Below are positions 34,085-41,798 of a DNA stretch of 64,000 nucleotides, one piece after another. A program made the translations under genes and the position numbers. Every line of letters starts with the position of its first letter. Positions within the stretch are counted from its first letter, which is position 1. The DNA lies in assembly GCA_942491555.1 (NCBI GenBank), contig CALOBN010000005.1, positions 62,001 to 126,000 on the forward strand, read 5' to 3'. Under the pieces are notes generated by a model that was not told where the DNA came from, did no database searches, and saw only the letters and a program-made list of their open reading frames with translations. The stretch is from Marinihelvus sp942491555. GTDB lineage: Bacteria; Pseudomonadota; Gammaproteobacteria; Xanthomonadales; SZUA-36.

Positions 34085-35967
34085 GGGCGATGTCCCAGCA
34101 GCTGACCCTGGTTCAGCCAGGCGTCCAGTGTGGCCCGCGCAATTGGTGCCGCAACCGTGGAGCCCGCGCCGCCGTGCTCAACCACCACGGCAACGCTGAT
34201 CGTGGGGGCTTCGAACGGTGCGAAGGCAATAAACAGGGCGTGATTCCGCAAGGACTCGTCCAGGTCTTCCTGCTTGTAATTCAGGTCCTGTTGCTGGGTG
34301 AATACCTGCGCGGTACCCGTCTTGCCGGCAATGACGTAGTCAGTCTCCAGGGCCACGTCTCGGGCCGTACCGCGCTTGCCATTCACCACGCGGCGCATGC
34401 CCTCCAGCACCAGGTCCCAGTGCTCCGGGTTGATGACCGGAATGGCCGTGTTCAGCGGTGCCTCTTCACGTCTCGCACCAAGGTCTTCAGCGCCTTTCAC
34501 GGCATACACGACCCGCGGGGCGCGCAGCGCTCCGCCGTTGACCAGTGCCGCCTGGGCATTGGCCAGCTGCAGTGGTGTTACCACATTGAATCCTTGTCCG
34601 ATGCCGGCAATGACCGTCTCACCGGGATACCAGGGCTCGTTATAACGGCCCCGCTTCCAGTCCCGCGAGGGCAACAGCCCCACGCTCTCGCCGGGCAGAT
34701 CAATCCCGGTTTCCTGCCCGAATCCGAATTGGGACAGGAAGTCATGCATGCGATCAATGCCCAACTTATAGGCCAGCTGATAGAAGTAGGTGTTGACCGA
34801 CTCTTCAAGAGCCTGGGCCAGGTCTACAGAACCATGCCCGGTCCTTTTCCAGTCGCGGTAAGGCCGGTCATAATTGGGCAGAAAGTAGCGGCCATTGGAG
34901 TAGACCCGGTCTTCAGGCTGCACCACATCCAACTCAAGCCCGGCCAGGCCAACGAAAGGCTTGAGGGTTGAACCCGGCTCATAGCCACCATTAATACTGC
35001 GGTTGACCAGTGGCCGGTAAGGCGCTTCCAGAATAGCCTGATAGTCCGCCTGGCGGATGCCGTTGACGAACAGGTTAGGATCAAACGCCGGCTTGCTGAC
35101 CATGGCAATCACCGAACCATCGCGCGGATCAATGGCCACCACGGAACCGGGGCGATCGCCGAGGGCGTCCCAGGCCGCCTGTTGAACATCAATGTCGATG
35201 GACAGGATCAGGTCTGAGCCAGGTACCGGGTCGTCGCGCTCAAGCTCGCGCACGACGCGCCCGCGGGCATTGGTCTCGACGCGCTCGATGCCGCTCTTGC
35301 CATGCAGCAGGGATTCATAGGATTTCTCGATGCCCAGTTTGCCGATGTGCGTGGTGCCTCGGTAATCCCGCTCATTCACCGAGGCCAGATCCCGCTCATC
35401 CAGACGCCCCACATAGCCGATCACATGGGTCAACAACTCGCCCTGAGGGTAATGGCGCGACAAATAGGGCACCACACTGACGCCGGGAAAGCGGTGCCCG
35501 TTGACTGCAAACCGTGACAGCTCACCCTCATCCAGGTCCAGGCGCAGCGGTATGCTGTGAAAGCTCAGCGCCCGGCCACGCGCTGTATCGAACCGGTCCA
35601 GATCCTCGTCGGTCAGGGTGACGATCTCGCCCAGGCGCTGCATGGTGTCATCGAGATCACCGGTCTTTTCCGGCACAACCTCCAGGCGATAGGCTGGCCT
35701 GTTGGCCGCCACCACGCGGCCGCGACGGTCGTAAATCACGCCCCGGTTGGGCGGCACCGATCGAACCTGCACCCGGTTGGACTCGGAGCGGGTGGTGTAG
35801 TCCTCGTGCTGCCAGAGCTGCAGGTAGACGTAGCGGGAAGCGAGCAAACCAACCAGCACAGCTATACCAATGAAGCCGACCATGGCACGGCGGCGAAACA
35901 AGGCCTGCTCATCCTGCTCATTCTTGAGCGGCTGATTGACCGTCTGCTTGTCAAATTTATAGCGCAC
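34081..35967 (-). CDS. mrdA: Penicillin-binding protein 2 (elongation transpeptidase)
   Basis: 628 residues from GTG 35967 (VRYKFDKQTVNQPLKNEQ), preceded by GAGGACGGG; E. coli PBP2 has 633. The frame is open to 36138 but that part lies in mreD. One N-terminal helix near 40, pedestal domain, then transpeptidase motifs GSTLKPF (SxxK), SVN and AGKTGTAQVF. Cross-links wall during elongation with RodA and MreBCD. Only 10 bases separate it from mreD; it overlaps rodA by four. Confidence 0.95.
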   Translation of the reverse strand: MRYKFDKQTVNQPLKNEQDEQALFRRRAMVGFIGIAVLVGLLASRYVYLQLWQHEDYTTRSESNRVQVRSVPPNRGVIYDRRGRVVAANRPAYRLEVVPEKTGDLDDTMQRLGEIVTLTDEDLDRFDTARGRALSFHSIPLRLDLDEGELSRFAVNGHRFPGVSVVPYLSRHYPQGELLTHVIGYVGRLDERDLASVNERDYRGTTHIGKLGIEKSYESLLHGKSGIERVETNARGRVVRELERDDPVPGSDLILSIDIDVQQAAWDALGDRPGSVVAIDPRDGSVIAMVSKPAFDPNLFVNGIRQADYQAILEAPYRPLVNRSINGGYEPGSTLKPFVGLAGLELDVVQPEDRVYSNGRYFLPNYDRPYRDWKRTGHGSVDLAQALEESVNTYFYQLAYKLGIDRMHDFLSQFGFGQETGIDLPGESVGLLPSRDWKRGRYNEPWYPGETVIAGIGQGFNVVTPLQLANAQAALVNGGALRAPRVVYAVKGAEDLGARREEAPLNTAIPVINPEHWDLVLEGMRRVVNGKRGTARDVALETDYVIAGKTGTAQVFTQQQDLNYKQEDLDESLRNHALFIAFAPFEAPTISVAVVVEHGGAGSTVAAPIARATLDAWLNQGQLLGHRP

Positions 35968-35977
35968 GTTCCCGTCC

Positions 35978-36472
35978 TCAGTTTCGCTCGGACTGACGGC
36001 TGGCCAGGCGCGCGTGATCCAGGCCAAGAAAGATCCAGGGCCATAGTGCCATGCCGACCAGCGGGGACAGCCAGTGCTGCCAGGTGGGTACGGGTTCACC
36101 CAGAATGACCATTGACCACAACATGATGATGCGGTCATTCACCAGCAAGGCGAGCACCGCCAGGGCCTGCTGCCAGGGCGGGAAAAAGCGGATTCTGGGC
36201 CGGAAGCGCCGCACCAGGTACACCAGTACCACCAGACTAAGCGCATGCAGACCCATGAGTGATGCGGTCAGTACATCAAGCAGCAAGCCGATCAGGAATG
36301 CAGCGCCAAGCGGTAGCGGCCTGGGAACCTCCATGGACCAGTAAATCAGCACCAGGCCTACCCAGTAAGGGCGCAGCGGTTCCAGAAATACCGGCAAGGG
36401 CAATAGCGTCAGCAAAATGGCCAGCACCAGGGCAACCAAAAGAACCAGCACATTGTCGTTGGAACGGCTCAT
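35978..36472 (-). CDS. mreD: Rod-shape protein MreD
   Basis: 164 residues with five to six membrane helices; PLRPYWVGLVLIYWSM and AAFLIGLLLDVLTASLMGLHAL match the MreD family. Inner-membrane member of the elongasome. ATG 36472 overlaps the mreC stop as ATGA. Confidence 0.94.
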   Translation of the reverse strand: MSRSNDNVLVLLVALVLAILLTLLPLPVFLEPLRPYWVGLVLIYWSMEVPRPLPLGAAFLIGLLLDVLTASLMGLHALSLVVLVYLVRRFRPRIRFFPPWQQALAVLALLVNDRIIMLWSMVILGEPVPTWQHWLSPLVGMALWPWIFLGLDHARLASRQSERN

Positions 36473-37470
36473 TGATCCACCTCGGGCAGCTCATCGGGCA
36501 CGTCCGGTTCCGCGGCGGATTGATCCTCTGGATCAACCACCGGTGCTTCGTCAGGGACCGCAGCATCGGCGGGATCAATGCCTGAGTCAGCGGCGGCCAA
36601 CGCGACGCCGGTATCCGGAGTCGCTATCTCCGGTCCAGTTTGCACCAGAAGTACTTCAAGACCGCGGTCCAGCGCCGCCAGTGGCCGTGCATCCACACTC
36701 ATGAAGGCTGCCCCGGTCTCGCGGTCAACCTGGGTCACTTGTGCGACGGGGAACCCGGCCGGAAACCGTTCTCCCAGCCCGGAGGACACCAGCATATCGC
36801 CCTCGCGCACGTCGGACTGGACCGGCAGATTGGGCAGGTTAAGGCGCTCCGCCTCACCCGTTCCCAACGCCACGGTTCGCTGACCGGTGCGCAGTATTTG
36901 CACCGGAATGGCATGTTCGGGATCCGAGATCAGCCGCACGCGGGCCTGCCCGCCGGTGACGCTTTCCACCTGCCCCATCACGCCCAGACCGTCAATCACG
37001 GCCTGCCCGGTAAATACGCCGTCATCCGCCCCGCGGTCAATAAGCACCTGGTGGCTGTAAGGATCGAGGCTGACCTGCACAAGTTCGGCGAAGCGAAACG
37101 TTACCTGGCGTCCCGCAGTCGCGTCCAACAGGGCGCGCAGCCGGACGTTCTCCTCTTGCAGGGCAGCGAGCCGCTGCATATCACCTTGCTGACCAAGCAA
37201 CTGCTCGCGGAGCGCCTCGTTCCGCGCAACCAGCGTGTCGTAGGAGCGGCTGTAAGTGCTGATGCCGCGCAGCGCATCGGCCGGCGCCTCGGCGACCTGG
37301 TAAACGGGGGTGACAAGCTGTTCGGCGAAAGCGCGGATACGCGGTACGAACTCACCGCGCTGGTCAAGCAGCATCAGCAAACCAGCCAGCAGAAGATAGC
37401 CCATAAGGCGGGCCGTGCTGGGACGGCCCTGAACCAGGCTGCGGTTACTTACGGCTGAATTGATACGCAC
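36469..37470 (-). CDS. mreC: Rod-shape protein MreC
   Basis: 333 residues: one N-terminal helix (LMGYLLLAGLLMLLDQR), a coiled coil (about 85-125, ARNEALREQLLGQQGDMQRL), the beta-barrel domain (VLIDRGADDGVFTGQAVID, RLISDPEHAIPVQI, DMLVSSGLGERFPAGFPV) and a Pro/Asp/Glu-rich tail. GTG 37470 is the start. It activates PBP2. Gap of 15 bases to mreB. Confidence 0.95.
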   Translation of the reverse strand: MRINSAVSNRSLVQGRPSTARLMGYLLLAGLLMLLDQRGEFVPRIRAFAEQLVTPVYQVAEAPADALRGISTYSRSYDTLVARNEALREQLLGQQGDMQRLAALQEENVRLRALLDATAGRQVTFRFAELVQVSLDPYSHQVLIDRGADDGVFTGQAVIDGLGVMGQVESVTGGQARVRLISDPEHAIPVQILRTGQRTVALGTGEAERLNLPNLPVQSDVREGDMLVSSGLGERFPAGFPVAQVTQVDRETGAAFMSVDARPLAALDRGLEVLLVQTGPEIATPDTGVALAAADSGIDPADAAVPDEAPVVDPEDQSAAEPDVPDELPEVDQ

Positions 37471-37485
37471 CGGCAGTCAGTACGG

Positions 37486-38535
37486 TCAGTTGAGCGCGAA
37501 GAAATCTCCGCGGTTCTGGTCCATCATCTCCAGCGCCTTACCGCCACCGCGGGCGACACAGGTGAGGGGATCATCGGCCACAAACACGGGCAAGCCGGTT
37601 TCTTCGCTGATGAGTTTATCCATGCCACGCAGCAATGCACCACCGCCGGTCAGGACAATACCGGTCTCGGCCACGTCGGCACAAAGCTCCGGCGGAGTCT
37701 GTTCCAGCGCTATCTTGACCGCATCCAGAATGCTCGACAGACTCTCGTTGAGCGCCTCGAGCACCTCGTTGCTGTTGATGGTTATTTGACGTGGTACGCC
37801 TTCGGCCAGGTTCCGCCCGGAAACGGTCAGCTCTTCCGGCTCTTCGTCGGGCCAGGCGCAGCCAATTTTGATCTTGATATGTTCTGCGGTGGCCTCGCCA
37901 ATCAGCGTGCCAAAATTGCGTCGTACGTAGTTAATGATGGCCTCATCGCACTGATCGCCCCCGACCCGCACCGAGTTGGCGTACACCAGACCGTTCAGAG
38001 AAATGACCGCCACCTCGGACGTTCCGCCGCCGATGTCGAGCACCATGGCCCCGCGCGCCTCATGCACCGGAATGCCGGCACCAATGGCTGCGGCCATGGG
38101 TTCTTCCACCAGGAATACCTCGCGCGCGCCGGCGCCCTCGGCAGATTCCTTGATCGCCTTGCGCTCCACCTGCGTGGAACTGCAGGGGACACAGACGAGT
38201 ACGCGCGGGCTGGGCCTCAGGAAACGTGACTCATGCACCTTTTTAATGAAGTGCTGGAGCATGGCCTCGGTCATGTTGAAGTCCGCAATCACGCCGTCCT
38301 TGAGCGGGCGAACGGTGCGGATATTACCAGGTGTGCGGCCCAGCATCTTTTTGGCAGCGGCACCAACAGCGGCCACGGATTGCGGTCCCCCCGGGCCGCG
38401 ATCCATGCGCACAGCAACAACGGACGGCTCATCCAGGACGATGCCCTGACCGCGAACGTAGACCAGGGTGTTGGCGGTTCCCAGATCAATCGACAGATCG
38501 TTGGAAAACAGGCCGCGGAGACTTTTCAATACCAT
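37486..38535 (-). CDS. mreB: Actin-like rod-shape protein MreB
   Basis: 349 residues. Phosphate-1 loop SIDLGTANTLVYVRGQGIVL, phosphate-2 VLDIGGGTSEVAVIS, adenosine motif GIVLTGGGALLRGMDKL. MLKSLRGLFSNDLS-type N-terminus gives the membrane-binding helix. Forms membrane filaments that guide lateral wall growth. First gene of the mreBCD-mrdA-rodA-mltB-rlpA-dacA-ybeD-lipBA block; its promoter must lie in the 173-base divergent gap to the PfkB gene. Confidence 0.97.
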   Translation of the reverse strand: MVLKSLRGLFSNDLSIDLGTANTLVYVRGQGIVLDEPSVVAVRMDRGPGGPQSVAAVGAAAKKMLGRTPGNIRTVRPLKDGVIADFNMTEAMLQHFIKKVHESRFLRPSPRVLVCVPCSSTQVERKAIKESAEGAGAREVFLVEEPMAAAIGAGIPVHEARGAMVLDIGGGTSEVAVISLNGLVYANSVRVGGDQCDEAIINYVRRNFGTLIGEATAEHIKIKIGCAWPDEEPEELTVSGRNLAEGVPRQITINSNEVLEALNESLSSILDAVKIALEQTPPELCADVAETGIVLTGGGALLRGMDKLISEETGLPVFVADDPLTCVARGGGKALEMMDQNRGDFFALN

Positions 38536-38708
38536 GTTGGATTATCCGGGGGAGCATTTGCGGAAGATAGCCGTGTAGCGTATCAGCCCCCCCATTGAGC
38601 GGCAAGCATATAAACTCACCAAGGCCAGCAACCCTGCGGGTTTGAGCGCCTGCGCCCGCTTCACTCAATTGGGCTACAATGCCCGCCGACCCACGCGAAA
38701 GGATTGAA

Positions 38709-39644
38709 ATGTCGGCGCTTATCTGCGGCTCTCTGGCCTATGACACGATTATGGTGTTTCCGGAACGTTTCCGGGATCACATCCTTCCAGAAAAAATGCA
38801 CATCCTGAATGTGTCATTCCTGGTGCCCCACATGCGCCGCGAGTTTGGCGGAGTGGCGGGTAATATTTCCTACAATTTGAAGCTTTTGGGCGGCGATCCG
38901 CAGCCCATGGCCACGGTTGGCCAGGATTTTGGGCCCTACCAGTCCCACCTTGATGGGCTGGGCATCTCCAGCCGTTACATCCGGCGGCTGGAGGATGAAT
39001 TCACCGCCCAGGCCTTTATTACCACCGACATGGAAGACAATCAGATTACCGCCTTCCATCCCGGCGCCATGTCCCAGAGCTTTATGAATAAGATCACTGA
39101 CGCCGAAGATATAAGCCTGGGCATCATTGCACCCGACGGCAAGGACGCGATGGTCCAGCACAGTCATGATTTTCCGGCTGCCGGCATTCCGCATATTTTT
39201 GATCCGGGCCAGGCCATGCCCATGTTCAACGGCGAGGAGCTGCGCGGCTTTATCGAACGCGCTGACTGGATCGTCATGAACGACTACGAGTATCAGCTGG
39301 TGCGCGAGCGGACCGGTATGAGCGGCCAGGAAATCTCCGGGCAGGTGAAAGCCTTCGTGGTGACCCTTGGCGGCGAGGGCTCCAATGTGTACGAGAAAGG
39401 CGAGAAAACGCACATTGCGGCCGCCGCGGTGAGCGAGATCAAAGACCCCACCGGCTGCGGCGATGCCTACCGGGCCGGCATGATCCATGGCCTGCTCAAT
39501 GACATGGACCTGGTCACCGCCTGCAAGATCGGCTCGATCATGGGCGCCATCAAGATCGAGCACCTGGCGCCGCAGCACCACAAACCCGGCCTGCAGGAAA
39601 TCGAGGATCGTTTCGAAGCGGCTTACGGGTATCGCTTCGGCTAG
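38709..39644 (+). CDS. PfkB family carbohydrate / nucleoside kinase
   Basis: 311 residues. Ribokinase-fold kinase: N-terminal FGGVAGNISYNLKLLGG substrate region, and C-terminal DPTGCGDAYRAGMIHGL with the catalytic Asp of the second PfkB signature (here GCGD in place of the commoner GAGD). It resembles the adenosine-kinase-like branch, but the sugar or nucleoside is not certain. ATG 38709 after AAAGG; upstream start 38679 would run through a TACAAT -10-like box at 38675-38680. Divergent from mreB. Confidence 0.9.
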   Translation: MSALICGSLAYDTIMVFPERFRDHILPEKMHILNVSFLVPHMRREFGGVAGNISYNLKLLGGDPQPMATVGQDFGPYQSHLDGLGISSRYIRRLEDEFTAQAFITTDMEDNQITAFHPGAMSQSFMNKITDAEDISLGIIAPDGKDAMVQHSHDFPAAGIPHIFDPGQAMPMFNGEELRGFIERADWIVMNDYEYQLVRERTGMSGQEISGQVKAFVVTLGGEGSNVYEKGEKTHIAAAAVSEIKDPTGCGDAYRAGMIHGLLNDMDLVTACKIGSIMGAIKIEHLAPQHHKPGLQEIEDRFEAAYGYRFG

Positions 39645-39656
39645 CGTGAAGGTGAA

Positions 39657-39709
39657 GGGGTCAGAGTCAGGTGCCAGAGCGGCGCACTCTGGCACCTGAC
39701 TCTGACCCC
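39657..39709. repeat. REP-like palindrome with 23-bp perfect arms
   Basis: The left arm (39657-39679, starting GGGGTCAGAGTCAGG) is an exact reverse complement of the right arm (39687-39709, ending CTGACTCTGACCCC), with a 7-base loop. The GGGGTCAGAGT/ACTCTGACCCC ends resemble repeats associated with REP-type (RAYT, Y1) transposases in many proteobacteria. It directly follows the PfkB gene, so could also end its transcript. Confidence 0.75.
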
Positions 39710-39730
39710 AGCCTGCTTGCAGCCTGTTCC

Positions 39731-39751
39731 TGTCCCTTTACTCTGACCCCA
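39731..39751. repeat. Second, solo copy of the REP-like end
   Basis: TGTCCCTTTACTCTGACCCC (39731-39750) repeats the ACTCTGACCCC end of the neighbouring palindrome in the same orientation as its right arm. A shorter fragment, TTGGGGTCAGATC, occurs near 41105. Confidence 0.55.
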
Positions 39752-39800
39752 TTCTGGGGGAAAATGCGCGCCCTTCGGTTATCAGCCGAAACCAGTCAAA

Positions 39801-39877
39801 GGTGATGTAGCTCAGTTGGTTAGAGCGCGGCACTCATAATGCTGAGGTCGGTGGTTCAAATCCACCCATCACCACCA
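39801..39877 (+). tRNA. tRNA with CAU anticodon (elongator Met, or Ile2)
   Basis: A complete 77-base cloverleaf: acceptor GGTGATG with CATCACC, D stem GCTC/GAGC, anticodon stem CGGCA/TGCTG with loop CTCATAA (anticodon CAT), T stem GGTGG/CCACC with TTCAAAT, discriminator A and encoded CCA. The paired first base excludes initiator tRNA. D arm and loop resemble elongator tRNA-Met; tRNA-Ile2, whose C34 is modified to lysidine, has the same anticodon and cannot be excluded by eye. Confidence 0.93.
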
Positions 39878-39887
39878 AATGAAAAGG
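39853..39887 (+). repeat. 35-bp direct repeat, tRNA copy (att-like)
   Basis: These 35 bases cover the T arm, acceptor and CCA of the tRNA plus ten flanking bases. They recur without mismatch at 40022-40056. Duplication of a tRNA 3' end is the usual footprint of a tyrosine-recombinase integration event. Confidence 0.7.
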
Positions 39888-39912
39888 CCCCCAAAATGGG
39901 GGCCTCTTCATT
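39881..39912 (+). terminator. Terminator after the tRNA
   Basis: GGCCCCC (39886-39892), AAAAT, GGGGGCC (39898-39904), then TCTTCATTTG. GAAAAGG and CCTCTTC extend the stem with one mismatch. Confidence 0.75.
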
Positions 39913-40021
39913 TGTGGCGCCGGGTAGATGTACACCGGGCCACTATCTCGTCCAGAGCTAGCCATCTCAACGGTCCGCGGTGACGGACTGTCTCCTGAAA
40001 TGACAGTTTCCCGCGCGGCCG

Positions 40022-40056
40022 GGTTCAAATCCACCCATCACCACCAAATGAAAAGG
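40022..40056 (+). repeat. 35-bp direct repeat, downstream copy of the tRNA 3' end
   Basis: Exact copy of 39853-39887 without the 5' half of the tRNA, so not a functional gene. It is 169 bases downstream, just before an accessory-looking gene. The 134 bases between the copies hold the tRNA terminator and no gene. Confidence 0.7.
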
Positions 40057-40111
40057 TCTGCGGCCAGGGTGTATCCTGCTTCTTGTTTTCGTAAAGCAAG
40101 AGAGCTGTGAC

Positions 40112-40624
40112 ATGACATTGGCGGAATGGGGTGCATTAGGCGAGCTGATCGGCGGTGTCGCCATTATTGTCTCGTTGATTTATGTTGGCTTTCAGGTCAG
40201 GGAAAGTGCCAGGGCAACCCGGTCAGCCGCGGCCAATGATGCATCTGCAGCCATGCAATCGTGGTATCTCGAACTGGGGAGCAACCGCCAGGCCAGTGAT
40301 CTGTGGCTAAACGCGATGCGCAGCCCGGAACCGCTCTCAACCCACGACGAATTCCAGTTTTTAATGTCAATGCATGCCGTGTTCCTGGGATTCCAGAACA
40401 GCTACCTCCTCAGCGAGGAAGGCACGCTGGACCCCGAAATTCGCGAGGCACTGACCTTCGCGATCATTGCGGTCAAAGATCTTCCCGGTATGGATCGCTT
40501 CTGGAGGCAAAGAAGGGGCTTCTTTCACAGGGGCTTCGCCAACTACGTCGATGGCCTGCGGCTGCGCGACTCACCGCAGACCGTTGATGCGTACAAGAGA
40601 AGCGGTAACGCACCAGGACCCTAG
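40112..40624 (+). CDS. Membrane-anchored protein of unknown function
   Basis: 170 residues. One N-terminal membrane helix (about 9-30, LGELIGGVAIIVSLIYVGFQV) followed by QVRESARATRSAA and a helical, aromatic-rich domain (FLGFQNSYLLSEEGTLD, FWRQRRGFFHRGF). Short proteins opening with this IGE-GGVAVIVSLIYVGLQVRQ pattern are common and scattered in marine gammaproteobacteria; no function is known to me. It begins 56 bases after the duplicated tRNA end, so may be cargo of a lost element. ATG 40112 has GAGAGCTGTG upstream. Confidence 0.7.
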   Translation: MTLAEWGALGELIGGVAIIVSLIYVGFQVRESARATRSAAANDASAAMQSWYLELGSNRQASDLWLNAMRSPEPLSTHDEFQFLMSMHAVFLGFQNSYLLSEEGTLDPEIREALTFAIIAVKDLPGMDRFWRQRRGFFHRGFANYVDGLRLRDSPQTVDAYKRSGNAPGP

Positions 40625-40625
40625 C

Positions 40626-41027
40626 CTACAAAGGCGGATCTTCATCAAACTGCGCCAGGCCGTCGGTAATCTCATGCCAGGGGGCCTTGGAGCCCACATA
40701 GCTGTGGTATCCGGTGGGCGTGGGCGGATTCCCCTCGAGGATGCTCATGGCCAGGTACACCGATGCGGGCTCGTCTTTGGGATCAACCAGCAGGGTCGAT
40801 CCGCACACGGAACAGAACAGGCGGTCGTTGCGCGCAGAGGATGCATAACGAGTGATCAGCGCCTCTCCAACGGTATAGCTCAAGGCGCTGCGCGACACGC
40901 CGGCAAAGGTGGCATAGGCCGCACCATGCAAACGCCGGCACTGGGCGCAATGGCAGTGGCTGAAATCTTCTATCGGCGCATCAACTTCGATACGCACTGC
41001 ACCACACTCACAGTGCCCTTTAAGCAT
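40626..41027 (-). CDS. GFA / CENP-V domain zinc protein
   Basis: 133 residues. Zinc-ligand pattern of the GFA (glutathione-dependent formaldehyde-activating-like) family: CECGAV near the start, CHCAQCRRLHG, and FCSVCGSTL. Start at 41027 (MLKGHCECGAVRIEV) matches the family; an in-frame GTG/ATG to 41066 would add 13 residues. Most members are not proven to act on formaldehyde, so the name describes the fold. It faces the preceding gene with a one-base gap between stops. Confidence 0.88.
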   Translation of the reverse strand: MLKGHCECGAVRIEVDAPIEDFSHCHCAQCRRLHGAAYATFAGVSRSALSYTVGEALITRYASSARNDRLFCSVCGSTLLVDPKDEPASVYLAMSILEGNPPTPTGYHSYVGSKAPWHEITDGLAQFDEDPPL

Positions 41028-41185
41028 GATATTGCTCCGTTGTTCAGCGATGGGTTTGCCTGTCATTTAGTATGGCATGGTGCGCAACCAGGATACTGGA
41101 GCATTGGGGTCAGATCGCGCCACGCCGGCCCCTTTCTGGCCACCCTGAAGTTATCGGGCACAGCAACCTTTACAGGATTCCAACC

Positions 41186-41698
41186 ATGCAGAACTACCCT
41201 TCAACCGTGTTCCTCTGTTTTACGCTGGCTTGCCTGCCGGCCCTGGGATGGTCGCAGCAATGCGACGATCAGGATGGGTCAATGGCGGCGGAAATATCGA
41301 TTAAAAGACAGGCGTTTAACCAGGCCATTCTCGACAAGGATATTGCGGCCATTGAAAGCGTGCTGCACGAGCAGGTGATCCTGGTGACCGGAACCGACAG
41401 CCTGGTCTTCCTCGGTGCTGAGGCGCAGCTGGCCCTCTGGGCTGATGACTTCACCGACCCGGACCGTGCCGTGTACACACGCACGCCGCACTGCTTGCGC
41501 GTGTCTGAAATAGCGCCTGTCGCGCTGGAATTCGGCAATTGGCGGGGCGTGATGCCAAGCGGTCCGGACGATTTCGCCGCAGGCAGTTATGCCGCGAAGT
41601 GGCGCAGTACGGATAAAGGCTGGCGACTGGAAAGCGAGATTTTTGCGACAGAGGCCTGCGGTGGAGATTTTTGTCCGGCAACAGAGCTGACAGAATAA
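41186..41698 (+). CDS. Exported SnoaL/DUF4440-like protein
   Basis: 170 residues. Signal peptide (VFLCFTLACLPALGWSQQ), then an NTF2-like cone fold: AEISIKRQAFNQAILDKDIA, VLVTGTDSLVFLGAEAQ, YTRTPHCLRVSEIAPVALE and WRSTDKGWRLESEIF. DUF4440/SnoaL proteins are often small-ligand binders or isomerases; activity here is unknown. ATG 41186 chosen because it gives the signal peptide; the open frame reaches 41072. The C-terminus has a Cys pair (ACGGDFC). Confidence 0.78.
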   Translation: MQNYPSTVFLCFTLACLPALGWSQQCDDQDGSMAAEISIKRQAFNQAILDKDIAAIESVLHEQVILVTGTDSLVFLGAEAQLALWADDFTDPDRAVYTRTPHCLRVSEIAPVALEFGNWRGVMPSGPDDFAAGSYAAKWRSTDKGWRLESEIFATEACGGDFCPATELTE

Positions 41699-41762
41699 GT
41701 AAGCGCCAAGAAAGAGCGTCGTGCCAGTACCAACCCGCCCTATGCCCGGCGCGCGACATCGT

Positions 41763-41768
41763 TATAAT
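41763..41768 (+). promoter_or_regulatory. Possible -10 element for the M14 gene
   Basis: Perfect TATAAT 30 bases before ATG 41799, without a recognisable -35. Confidence 0.3.
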
Positions 41769-41798
41769 TTACCAACACCCCACAAGAAAAACGATCTG

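Noticed and set aside
39801..40624. Complete prophage or integrative island at the tRNA
   Set aside because: Only 169 bp between the repeats and no integrase, relaxase or phage gene nearby. Only a scar is claimed.
40467..41378. 303-codon plus-strand frame through the GFA gene
   Set aside because: Opposite the GFA cysteine motifs and overlapping two supported genes.
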